Origin: Nitriliruptoraceae bacterium
Lineage (GTDB): Bacteria; Actinomycetota; Nitriliruptoria; Nitriliruptorales; Nitriliruptoraceae
Direction of reading: 5' to 3'
DNA: 7,082 nucleotides
Assembly (NCBI GenBank): GCA_007125475.1
Contig: SLDB01000023.1
Span: 1-7,082, forward strand
The translations under genes were made by a program, and so were the position numbers. Under the pieces are notes generated by a model. It was given only the letters and a program-made list of their open reading frames with translations, did not search any database and was not told the origin of the DNA. The stretch's first letter is position 1; each line of letters starts with the position of its first letter. Shown piece by piece: positions 1-5,332 of this stretch.

Positions 1-305
1 AGCTGGGGAAGGTCAAGCGCGTCCTCGAGAAGCGCGCGGGCCCGCTCCAGGAGGTGCTGCTGGTCCTCGACGCCACCACCGGCCAGAACGGGATCGCCCA
101 GGCCCGGGCGTTCCTCGAGGCGGTCGACGTCACCGGGATCGTGCTGACCAAGCTCGACGGATCCTCCAAGGGCGGGATCGTCGTCGCGGTGCAGCGCGAG
201 TTGGGGATCCCCGTGAAGCTCGTCGGACTCGGTGAGGAGGTCGACGACCTCGCCCCCTTCGACCCCGGGTTGTTCGTCGACGGGCTCTTCGACGACGGTT
301 CCTGA
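1..305 (+). CDS. ftsY: FtsY, signal recognition particle receptor GTPase (3' end only)
   Basis: This is the C-terminal end, about 100 residues, of the SRP receptor. FtsY docks ribosome-SRP complexes at the membrane through a GTP-dependent heterodimer with Ffh, which is encoded next. The frame is open from base 3 and ends at TGA 303-305. Visible landmarks are LGKVKRV, then LLVLDATTGQNG, the G4 nucleotide-specificity motif TKLDGSSKGG, the closing-loop motif GLGEEVDDL, and the usual ending FDPGLFVDGLF. TKLDGSSKGG with TTGQNG is the FtsY version; Ffh typically has DGDARGG and GQ-A/E. The N-terminal A domain, the N domain and the P-loop lie upstream of the window. The protein stops about six residues after the DGLF motif, as is normal for FtsY. 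In related genomes smc often precedes ftsY, but that cannot be seen here. Confidence 0.95.
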   Translation, partial: LGKVKRVLEKRAGPLQEVLLVLDATTGQNGIAQARAFLEAVDVTGIVLTKLDGSSKGGIVVAVQRELGIPVKLVGLGEEVDDLAPFDPGLFVDGLFDDGS

Positions 306-312
306 CCCCCGT

Positions 313-329
313 CCGCCGGGTCCTGGCGG
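313..329 (+). terminator. Terminator-like hairpin after ftsY
   Basis: CCGCC at 313-317 can pair with GGCGG at 325-329 around a 7-base loop, eight bases after the ftsY stop. It is followed by the palindrome CACCGGTG (331-338). There is no T-run, so at most this is a weak, GC-only terminator. In DNA this rich in G and C, a 5-bp stem can arise by chance. Confidence 0.25.
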
Positions 330-348
330 TCACCGGTGAGGTGAGCGC

Positions 349-354
349 TACCCT
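349..354 (+). promoter_or_regulatory. Candidate -10 element for ffh
   Basis: TACCCT at 349-354 fits the actinobacterial TAnnnT -10 pattern and lies in the 120-bp gap between ftsY and ffh. The best -35 at suitable spacing is CGGTCA (327-332, 16-bp spacer), which matches TTGACA at only three positions. Initiation would fall near 361 and give a leader of about 65 nt. The rest of the gap, 355-415, shows no convincing structure. Confidence 0.35.
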
Positions 355-425
355 CGCCGTCGGCGCAGCACCGCGCCGCCGGCACCACCGGGCCAGGCCG
401 CGTCCCCGACCGTGCGGAGTTCCCC

Positions 426-1886
426 GTGTTCGACACCCTGAGCGCCAAGCTCGAGGCCGCCCTCGAGAAGGTGAAGGGGCGCGGACGCCTCGACGAGAAG
501 ACCGTCGACGCGACGCTGAAGGAGATCCGGCTCGCCCTGTTGGAGGCGGACGTCAACTTCAAGGTCGTCCGTGACGTCGTCGCGCGCCTCCGCGAGCGCC
601 TCGTCGGTGAGGAGGTCGCCCGTGCGCTGAACCCGTCGCAGACGGTGATCAAGGCCGTCGACGAGGAGCTCACCCGGGCGTTGGGCGGTGAGTCGGCGCC
701 GCTGGACCTCTCCGGGCCGTCACCGAAGGTGATCGTGCTCGCCGGGCTGCAGGGCTCGGGGAAGACGACCGCCGCCGGGAAGCTCGCCGCCCACCTCAAG
801 GGGCGGGGACGGAACCCGATGCTGGTGGCGTGCGACCTGCAGCGTCCCGCCGCCGTCGAGCAGCTGAAGGTGAACGCTCAGCGGGTCGGCGCCCACGTCT
901 ACGCCCCCGCGACGTCCGGTGACCCCGTCCCAGTCGCGCGCGAGTCGATCACCAAGGCCCGCGACACCGGGTGCGACACCGTGATCGTCGACACCGCGGG
1001 TCGGCTGCACGTCGATGACGAGCTCCTCGACCAGGCCGCCCGGATCAAGGACGCCGTCGGCGAACACGGCGGGAGCGTCACCACCCTGTTCGTGATCGAC
1101 GCGATGATCGGCCAGGAGGCGGTGAACGTCGCCCGGGCGTTCCAGGACGGCGTCGGGTTCGACGGCGTGGTGCTCTCGAAGGTCGACGGCGACGCCCGGG
1201 GCGGGGCGGCGCTGTCGGTGCGTGAGGTCACCGGGGTCCCGATCATGTTCGCCTCCGTCGGTGAGGGGATGGAGGACTTCGAGGCCTTCCACCCCGATCG
1301 GATGGCGTCGCGGATCCTCGGGATGGGCGACGTGATGTCGCTGATCGAGAAGGCGGAGGCCACCTACACCGAGGAGGAGTCCGCCCAGGCCGAACAGGCC
1401 CTGCTGTCGGGGACGTTCACCCTCGACGACTTCCTCGACCAGATGCAGATGCTCAAGCGGATGGGCTCGCTGCAGGGGTTGATGGGGATGCTCCCCGGGA
1501 TGGGCAAGCAGCTCAAGGACGTCGACGTCGACGAGAAGCAGCTCGCCCGGGTCGAGGCGATCATCCGGTCGATGACCCCGGCGGAGCGCAACGACCCCAA
1601 AGGCGTGCTCAACGGGCGCCGTCGGAAGCGGATCGCGGCTGGTTCGGGGACGACCGTCACCGAGGTCAACCGTCTGGTGAAGCAGTTCGCCGAGATGCAG
1701 AGGGTGATGAAGTCGGCGTCGAAGATGGCCGGCCAGCAGGGGAGCAAGCCCAAGGGCGCCAAGGGCGCCAAGGCGCAGGCCGCGGCCGTCCGGCAGCTGC
1801 AGCAGCAGATGGGCGGTGGGGGTCCCGCCGGCCCCGGGGGGTTCCGGGGGCTGCAGCCGGCGCCGAAGTCCGGGCGCCGTCGTTGA
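426..1886 (+). CDS. ffh: Ffh, signal recognition particle protein (SRP54 GTPase)
   Basis: Ffh binds the 4.5S RNA and the signal sequences of nascent membrane and secreted proteins, and delivers the ribosome to FtsY. The protein has 486 residues. The N domain (about 1-95) begins MFDTLSAKLEAAL. The G domain carries the P-loop GLQGSGKT (107-114), DLQRPAA (137-143), DTAGR (189-193), the G4 motif SKVDGDARGG (251-260) and the closing loop ASVGEGMEDF. The methionine-rich M domain (about 300-430) holds MQMLKRMGSLQGLMGMLPGM and the RNA-binding helix around RRRKRIAAGSGTTVTEVNRL. The C-terminal tail is low-complexity Lys/Gly/Gln/Pro and ends SGRRR. The GTG start at 426 has GGAG at 416-419, six bases upstream, and gives the normal Ffh N terminus. 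The first G4 residue is Ser where Thr is usual, a mild substitution. A strong hairpin follows the stop codon. Confidence 0.98.
   Translation: MFDTLSAKLEAALEKVKGRGRLDEKTVDATLKEIRLALLEADVNFKVVRDVVARLRERLVGEEVARALNPSQTVIKAVDEELTRALGGESAPLDLSGPSPKVIVLAGLQGSGKTTAAGKLAAHLKGRGRNPMLVACDLQRPAAVEQLKVNAQRVGAHVYAPATSGDPVPVARESITKARDTGCDTVIVDTAGRLHVDDELLDQAARIKDAVGEHGGSVTTLFVIDAMIGQEAVNVARAFQDGVGFDGVVLSKVDGDARGGAALSVREVTGVPIMFASVGEGMEDFEAFHPDRMASRILGMGDVMSLIEKAEATYTEEESAQAEQALLSGTFTLDDFLDQMQMLKRMGSLQGLMGMLPGMGKQLKDVDVDEKQLARVEAIIRSMTPAERNDPKGVLNGRRRKRIAAGSGTTVTEVNRLVKQFAEMQRVMKSASKMAGQQGSKPKGAKGAKAQAAAVRQLQQQMGGGGPAGPGGFRGLQPAPKSGRRR
1752..1769 (+). repeat. Short tandem repeat in the ffh tail
   Basis: The 9-mer AAGGGCGCC occurs twice in tandem (1752-1760 and 1761-1769) and is followed by a partial third copy beginning AAGGCGC. 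It encodes Lys-Gly-Ala repeats in the disordered, basic C-terminal tail of Ffh, beyond the M domain. A copy-number change here would keep the frame and probably be tolerated. Confidence 0.6.
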
Positions 1887-1920
1887 ACGACGCCGCACCG
1901 CCTGCGGGGTGCGCCGTCGT
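1887..1920 (+). terminator. Strong hairpin directly after ffh, terminator without T-run
   Basis: The stem starts at the base after the ffh stop codon. ACGACG (1887-1892) pairs with CGTCGT (1915-1920), there is one C-C mismatch (1893/1914), and CGCACC (1894-1899) pairs with GGTGCG (1908-1913). That makes 12 base pairs around an 8-base loop. No T-tract follows, which fits the hairpin-only terminators proposed for high-GC actinobacteria. The 3' arm ends 10 bases before the rpsP -10 hexamer, so it also occupies the -35 position of that promoter. Confidence 0.55.
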
Positions 1921-1930
1921 CGGCGTGCGG

Positions 1931-1936
1931 TAGCAT
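1931..1936 (+). promoter_or_regulatory. Candidate -10 element for the rpsP operon
   Basis: TAGCAT at 1931-1936 matches TAnnnT and is preceded by GCGG. No recognisable -35 sits 16-18 bp upstream, because that stretch is the 3' arm of the ffh terminator hairpin. Initiation near 1943 would give rpsP a leader of about 150 nt. This start point coincides with the beginning of the stretch that resembles the rplS leader. Confidence 0.45.
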
Positions 1937-1941
1937 CTGCC

Positions 1942-2078
1942 CACCGCGTACGGCTCGAGGCCCGCCTCCCGCTGCACGCCGCGACCTGACGATCTCCGCC
2001 CCACCGTCCCACGTCGATGCACGTGCGGCCCGTGCGGGTCCGGATCGTCCCACCGGTGCGCCGCACGCGCCCAACTGA
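1942..2078 (+). promoter_or_regulatory. rpsP 5' leader, possible structured regulatory RNA shared with rplS
   Basis: No protein-coding gene is supported between the rpsP -10 and its start codon. The leader contains, in order, GCTCGA (1953), CCGCGAC (1979), GATC (1991), TCCC (2007), GTCG (2013), GGCCC (2027), GATC (2043), CCCAC (2049) and GCACGCGCCCAACTGA (2063-2078). All of these recur in the same order in the rplS leader. A two-tier stem can be drawn: GTGCGG (2032-2037) with CCGCAC (2061-2066), enclosing CCGG (2040-2043) with CCGG (2053-2056). The element ends 2 bases before the Shine-Dalgarno sequence AAGGA (2081-2085), so folding could affect initiation. Ribosomal-protein autoregulation is a plausible role, but this is inference. 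Confidence 0.4.
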
Positions 2079-2094
2079 CCAAGGACGTCGAACC

Positions 2095-2451
2095 ATGGCC
2101 GTCAAGCTCCGCCTCCGCCGCGAGGGAACCGTGAAGCGACCGCACTACCGGGTCGTCGCCGCCGACTCGCGTTCCCCACGTGACGGACGGTTCATCGAGA
2201 TCCTCGGCGACTACCACCCGATGGAGGAGCCCTCGCGGATCAACATCGACGGTGAGCGCGCCCTGCACTGGCTGCGGCACGGCGCCAAGCCGTCGTCGGC
2301 CGTCGAGAAGCTGCTGCGCATCACCGGGGTGTGGGAAGAGTTCAAGCCCGGTGACGCCCCCGCGCGGGTGCGGGACACCGACAAGCCCAAGCTGTCGAAG
2401 AAGGCGAAGGCGAAGGCCGCCGAGGCCGCCGACGCGGAGGGTGAGGCGTGA
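2095..2451 (+). CDS. rpsP: Ribosomal protein S16 (bS16)
   Basis: S16 is a small-subunit protein that binds 16S rRNA early and is needed for 30S assembly. The product has 118 residues. The S16 core is clear: MAVKLRLRREG, then KRPHYRVVAADSRSPRDGRF, IEILGDYHP and a helix near HWLRHGAKPS. It is followed by a Lys/Ala/Glu-rich tail (about 95-118) of the kind that extends actinobacterial S16 beyond the usual 80-90 residues. The ATG at 2095 is chosen because it gives the canonical S16 N terminus and has AAGGA at 2081-2085, nine bases upstream; the frame stays open to 2017 but nothing upstream resembles S16. It is the first gene of a four-gene unit, and its stop overlaps the khpA start by four bases (GTGA). 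Confidence 0.97.
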   Translation: MAVKLRLRREGTVKRPHYRVVAADSRSPRDGRFIEILGDYHPMEEPSRINIDGERALHWLRHGAKPSSAVEKLLRITGVWEEFKPGDAPARVRDTDKPKLSKKAKAKAAEAADAEGEA

Positions 2452-2684
2452 GGTCCGAGGACGTCCTCGAGTTCGTTGCGAGCCAGCTCGTCGACCACCC
2501 CGACGAGGTGCGTATCGAGATCGACGAGGACGACCGGGAGACGGTGCTCGAGCTCCACGTCCACGACGAGGACCTCGGCAAGGTGATCGGGAAGCGCGGT
2601 CGGACCGCGAAGGCGCTGCGCACCCTGGTGAAGGCCGCGGGCGCCCTCGACGACGAGAACGTCACCGTCGAGATCGTGGACTGA
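2448..2684 (+). CDS. khpA: KhpA, KH-domain RNA-binding protein
   Basis: This is a 78-residue single KH domain protein of the YlqC/KhpA family, encoded between rpsP and rimM as in many Gram-positive bacteria. KhpA binds RNA and, in the species studied, pairs with KhpB (Jag/EloR) and influences cell division and elongation. The RNA-binding GxxG loop is GKRG at residues 48-51 within LGKVIGKRGRTAKALRTLV. A compact beta-alpha-alpha-beta fold fits the length. The N-terminal half is strongly acidic. The GTG start at 2448 overlaps the rpsP stop as GTGA and has a good ribosome-binding site, GGAGGG at 2437-2442. Translation is therefore probably coupled to S16. Confidence 0.93.
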   Translation: MRSEDVLEFVASQLVDHPDEVRIEIDEDDRETVLELHVHDEDLGKVIGKRGRTAKALRTLVKAAGALDDENVTVEIVD

Positions 2685-2685
2685 C

Positions 2686-2728
2686 GGCACGCCACGTCCG
2701 GCGTCCGTCGGCGCGGGTACGCCGTGCC
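2686..2728 (+). other. Possible intercistronic hairpin between khpA and rimM
   Basis: GGCACG (2686-2691), just after the khpA stop, can pair with CGTGCC (2723-2728). Inside it, GCGT (2701-2704) can pair with ACGC (2719-2722). The stem ends six bases before the rimM Shine-Dalgarno sequence. This 60-bp gap is the only real spacing inside the operon. The stem could be an mRNA-processing or stability element, or a chance product of GC-rich sequence. Confidence 0.25.
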
Positions 2729-2744
2729 CCGTCAGGAGCACGCG

Positions 2745-3269
2745 GTGAGCGACGAACTGGTCACCATCGGTCGTGTCGTGAAGCCGCACGGCATCCGCGG
2801 TGAGCTCGCCGTCGACGTCCTCACCGACATCGACGGCCGGTTCGACGCCGGTGTCGACGTCGTCGTGGCCGGGCGGCCGCGGCGCATCGCCGCGAGCCGA
2901 CCGCACCAGGGCCGGGTCCTGTTGCGCTTCGCCGGGATAGACGACCGCTCCGACGCCGAACAGCTCCGCGGATCCCTGGTGCAGGCGGTGCCGCTCGACA
3001 CGGCCGACACCGACCGGTTCTTCGTGCACGAGCTCGTCGACGCCGCCGTCGTCGATGCCGCCGGCACCCCGCTGGGTGCGGTCACGGCCGTCATCGAGCT
3101 CCCGGCGGCTGCCGGGTACGACCTCCTCGAGGTCCGCCGCGACGACGGTACGACGTGGTTCCTCCCCGCGGTCGACGAGTACGTCGAAGCGCTCGTCGAC
3201 GACGGACAGGTCTCCCTGCGGGTCGTCGACCCCCCCGAGGGGCTCCTCGACGGCGGTTCGTCGGCGTGA
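2745..3269 (+). CDS. rimM: RimM, 16S rRNA processing / 30S maturation factor
   Basis: RimM binds S19 and helps mature the head of the 30S subunit. The product has 174 residues with the two expected domains. The N-terminal RimM beta barrel opens with ELVTIGRVVKPHGIRGEL (about 4-21) and closes near DAEQLRGSLV. The C-terminal PRC-barrel starts near FFVHELVDAAVVD and includes GYDLLEV and FLPAVDEYVEALV. A GTG at 2724 is in frame, but it has no ribosome-binding site and adds seven unconserved residues. The GTG at 2745 has AGGAG at 2734-2738, six bases upstream, and gives the normal start, so it is preferred. The stop overlaps trmD by four bases (GTGA), as expected for the conserved rimM-trmD pair. 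Confidence 0.95.
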   Translation: MSDELVTIGRVVKPHGIRGELAVDVLTDIDGRFDAGVDVVVAGRPRRIAASRPHQGRVLLRFAGIDDRSDAEQLRGSLVQAVPLDTADTDRFFVHELVDAAVVDAAGTPLGAVTAVIELPAAAGYDLLEVRRDDGTTWFLPAVDEYVEALVDDGQVSLRVVDPPEGLLDGGSSA

Positions 3270-4012
3270 GGTTCGACGTGCTGACGATCTTCCCGGAGTG
3301 GTTCACCGGGCCGGCGACGACGTCGCTCCTCGGCCGGGCCCGGGACAGCGGCGACCTCGACCTGCGGGTGCACGATCTGCGCCGGTTCGCCCACGACCGT
3401 CACCGTAGCGTCGACGACGCCCCCTACGGCGGCGGTGCCGGGATGGTGATGCGCGCCGATGTCTGGATCGAGGCGGCCGAGGCGGTGTGGAACGACGGCG
3501 ACGTCGACGGCGCCTACCGGGCCGGTGGGCAGCGGCCCCGCACCGTCCTGCTCACCCCCCGCGGACGGCCGCTCACCCAGGCGCTGGCACGCGAGCTCGC
3601 CGACGAGCCCCGACTCACCCTGTTGTGCGGGCGGTACGAGGGGATCGACGAACGGGTCCACGAGCTGGTGGCGACCGATGAGGTCTCGATCGGTGACTAC
3701 GTCGTGTTCGGTGGCGAGGTCGCGGCCGCGGTGGTGATCGAGGCCGTCGCCCGGCTGCTCCCCGGCGTGGTGGGGAACGCCGCCTCGCCGTGCGACGAGT
3801 CGTTCTCGACGGGCCTGCTGGAGTACCCGCAGTACACCCGCCCGGCCGAGGTCCGTGGCCACACCGTCCCGGAGGTCCTCACCTCCGGGGATCACGCCGC
3901 CGTCGACGCCTGGCGTCGCGAACGGGCCGAGGCGCTGACCCGCAGGCGCCGCCCGGACCTGTTGGCCTACCGGCAGGAGTCGGACGGCGAGCCCGGCCCG
4001 GGGCCCAGTTGA
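3266..4012 (+). CDS. trmD: TrmD, tRNA (guanine-N1)-methyltransferase
   Basis: TrmD makes m1G37 next to the anticodon from S-adenosylmethionine and so prevents +1 frameshifting. The product has 248 residues, the usual length. It is a SPOUT-fold enzyme: RFDVLTIFPEWF at the N terminus, DDAPYGGGAGMVM (50-62), LLTPRGRPL (95-103), the trefoil-knot cofactor site LLCGRYEGIDERV (119-131) and SIGDYVVFGGE (141-151), then LLEYPQYTRP (184-193) and VPEVLTSGDH (201-210). In the linker the sequence is CDESF (176-180), where E. coli-type enzymes have EEDSF, so the proposed general-base Asp aligns with Glu178 and an Asp sits one residue earlier. The GTG start overlaps the rimM stop. No Shine-Dalgarno sequence is seen close by, so translational coupling is likely. 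The last 15 residues are a disordered Gly/Pro tail. Confidence 0.97.
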   Translation: MRFDVLTIFPEWFTGPATTSLLGRARDSGDLDLRVHDLRRFAHDRHRSVDDAPYGGGAGMVMRADVWIEAAEAVWNDGDVDGAYRAGGQRPRTVLLTPRGRPLTQALARELADEPRLTLLCGRYEGIDERVHELVATDEVSIGDYVVFGGEVAAAVVIEAVARLLPGVVGNAASPCDESFSTGLLEYPQYTRPAEVRGHTVPEVLTSGDHAAVDAWRRERAEALTRRRRPDLLAYRQESDGEPGPGPS

Positions 4013-4038
4013 CCCTCGCCTCCCCGGCGCCGTATCCT
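4009..4038 (+). promoter_or_regulatory. rplS-lepB promoter overlapping the trmD stop codon
   Basis: The -35 TTGACC (4009-4014, five of six matches to TTGACA) and the -10 TATCCT (4033-4038) are separated by 18 bp. This is the best promoter in the window. The TGA inside the -35 (4010-4012) is the stop codon of trmD. Transcription would start near 4045 and leave a leader of about 185 nt before rplS. The operon upstream may also read through, because no strong hairpin lies between trmD and this promoter. Confidence 0.65.
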
Positions 4039-4082
4039 CACCGACGACGTGCGTGCGCGATGTCGCCTTCCGTGACGACGTG

Positions 4083-4218
4083 CACCCGCGGCTCGATCAC
4101 CGAAGGTGCGGCGTCCCCACCGCGACGGCGTCCACCGCGATCGGGGACGACGCCTCCCCGAGTCGGGTGGCCCACGACGCCGTGATCCCCCACGCCCTCC
4201 GTGCACCGCGCCCACTGA
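4083..4218 (+). promoter_or_regulatory. rplS 5' leader, possible structured regulatory RNA shared with rpsP
   Basis: The 217-bp gap before rplS holds no supported protein gene. It contains GCTCGA (4091), CCGCGAC (4120), GATC (4139), TCCC (4155), GTCG (4162), GGCCC (4169), GATC (4184), CCCAC (4189) and GCACCGCGCCCACTGA (4203-4218), in the same order as the rpsP leader. GTCCCC (4113-4118) can pair with GGGGAC (4143-4148). CGGGGA (4142-4147) can instead pair with TCCCCG (4155-4160). The two hairpins share the same G-run, so they exclude each other, as in attenuators. Binding by L19 or another ribosomal protein is possible but not shown. A known Rfam L19 leader may or may not match. Confidence 0.4.
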
Positions 4219-4229
4219 TAGGCACCCTG

Positions 4230-4583
4230 ATGAACAACGTCGACGTCGTCGAGAAGTCGCGCCTGCGCGACGACATCCCGGAGTTCTGGCCCGGCGACAC
4301 CGTGAAGGTGAACGTCCGCGTCGTCGAGGGGAGCCGGTCGAGGATCCAGGCCTTCGAGGGCGTGGTGATCGCCCGTCGCGGCGGTGGCCTGCGGGAGACG
4401 TTCACGGTGCGCAAGATCAGCTTCGGGATCGGTGTCGAGCGCACGTTCCCGCTGCACAGCCCCGTGATCGAGTCGATCGAGGTGTCCCGACGGGGCAAGG
4501 TGCGCCGCGCGAAGCTGTACTACCTCCGCGACCGGGTCGGGAAGAAGGCCCGGATCAAGGAGAAGCGCGAACTGGCGCGCTGA
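4230..4583 (+). CDS. rplS: Ribosomal protein L19 (bL19)
   Basis: L19 lies at the 30S-50S interface and helps form an intersubunit bridge. The product has 117 residues, the standard length. Recognisable stretches are MNNVDVVEKSRLRDDIPEF, PGDTVKVNVRVVEG (21-34), RIQAFEGVVIARRGGG, ETFTVRKISFGIGVERTFPL and the basic ending RRAKLYYLRDRVGKKARIKE. The ATG at 4230 gives the canonical N terminus. Its ribosome-binding site is poor, with only AGG at 4220-4222. The frame stays open upstream to 4053, but those residues do not resemble L19 and match the leader described separately. It is the first gene of a unit with lepB, whose GTG start abuts the rplS stop. Confidence 0.97.
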   Translation: MNNVDVVEKSRLRDDIPEFWPGDTVKVNVRVVEGSRSRIQAFEGVVIARRGGGLRETFTVRKISFGIGVERTFPLHSPVIESIEVSRRGKVRRAKLYYLRDRVGKKARIKEKRELAR

Positions 4584-5306
4584 GTGGCCGACTCGGACCC
4601 GGACGCCGACCACGGGCCGAAGCGCCCGTCCGGATCCCGGACGTTCCTCCGCGAGCTGCCGGTCCTCCTCGTCGTCGCGGTGATCCTCGCGTTCCTGCTG
4701 CGGACGTTCCTCGTCCAGGTGTTCTACATCCCGTCGAGCTCGATGGAGCCGACGCTGCAGGTCGACGACCGCATGATCGTCGAGAAGGTCTCGTACACGT
4801 TCCGCGAGCCGCGTCACGGAGAGATCGTCGTCTTCGAGGGTGACAACGCCGGTGACCCCCCGGATCAGAGCCTGCCGGTGCGGGCGGTCCGCGGGTTCGG
4901 TCAGTTCCTCGGGGTCGTCCCGGCGAGTGCGCGGGACTTCGTCAAGCGGGTCATCGCCGTGGCCGGCGACGAGGTGGAGATCGTCGCCGGCGAGGTGCGG
5001 GTCAACGGCGCCGTCCTCGACGAGGACTACGTCGTGTACGGCGACGAGGACGACTACGGCCCGGTGACCGTCCCCGCCGACCATCTGTTCTTCCTCGGCG
5101 ACAACCGGCCGAACTCGTCGGACTCGCGCCGCTCGCTGGGGTTCGTCCCGACCGACGCGGTCGTCGGGCGCTCGGCGGTGATCATGTGGCCGTTCGAGCA
5201 CGCCGGTCTCCTCACCGGTGTGCACCACGAGGTGCCCGACCCCGTCGCGGGGCCGGACGCCGCCGCGGCCGTCGATGCCATCGTCGTCGACGTCCACCGG
5301 GGCTGA
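4584..5306 (+). CDS. lepB: LepB, type I signal peptidase
   Basis: LepB removes signal peptides from proteins exported by Sec and Tat. It is a serine/lysine-dyad protease (family S26) anchored in the membrane with its active site outside. The product has 240 residues. It has a short acidic cytoplasmic N terminus (1-24), one membrane segment (about 26-47, LPVLLVVAVILAFLLRTFLV), Box B IPSSSMEPTL with catalytic Ser53, HGEIVVF, the catalytic Lys121 in DFVKRVIAVAGD, and Box E FFLGDNRPNSSDSR (169-182). Residues about 85-115 form the insertion common in actinobacterial LepB. An Ala/Asp-rich tail follows the last core strand MWPF. The GTG at 4584 immediately follows the rplS stop. The nearest AAGGAG (4557-4562) is too far upstream, so reinitiation after rplS is likely. 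It is the only lepB in the window. Confidence 0.95.
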   Translation: MADSDPDADHGPKRPSGSRTFLRELPVLLVVAVILAFLLRTFLVQVFYIPSSSMEPTLQVDDRMIVEKVSYTFREPRHGEIVVFEGDNAGDPPDQSLPVRAVRGFGQFLGVVPASARDFVKRVIAVAGDEVEIVAGEVRVNGAVLDEDYVVYGDEDDYGPVTVPADHLFFLGDNRPNSSDSRRSLGFVPTDAVVGRSAVIMWPFEHAGLLTGVHHEVPDPVAGPDAAAAVDAIVVDVHRG

Positions 5307-5332
5307 TGCCGGACCGCGTCACCCCGCGCCGG

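Noticed and set aside
2017..2094. In-frame N-terminal extension of rpsP from 2017
   Set aside because: S16 begins at MAVKLRL (2095) with a suitable AAGGA; the extension is Arg/Pro-rich and lies in the leader.
720..2105. 461-codon open frame on the minus strand, antisense to ffh and extending to the rpsP start
   Set aside because: Long antisense frames are expected opposite GC-rich genes. Its His/Arg/Gly/Pro composition is that of a shadow frame, and Ffh on the plus strand is unambiguous.
3155..3265. In-frame N-terminal extension of trmD overlapping rimM
   Set aside because: TrmD starts at RFDVLTIFPE. The extension is an out-of-frame reading of rimM, and GTG 3266 gives the standard four-base overlap.
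2732..3895. 387-codon minus-strand frame opposite rimM and trmD
   Set aside because: Shadow of two overlapping conserved genes; no recognisable motif.
4060..4160. Possible leader peptide in the rplS leader
   Set aside because: Short frames with ATG or GTG exist, but none has a Shine-Dalgarno sequence or a telling codon run.
4053..4229. In-frame N-terminal extension of rplS starting at 4053
   Set aside because: The added 59 residues do not resemble L19, whose normal start is at 4230, and the DNA matches the rpsP leader instead.
4038..5297. 419-codon minus-strand frame opposite rplS and lepB
   Set aside because: It covers two certain genes and an intergenic leader, has Asp/Arg/His-rich low-information composition, and shows no domain.
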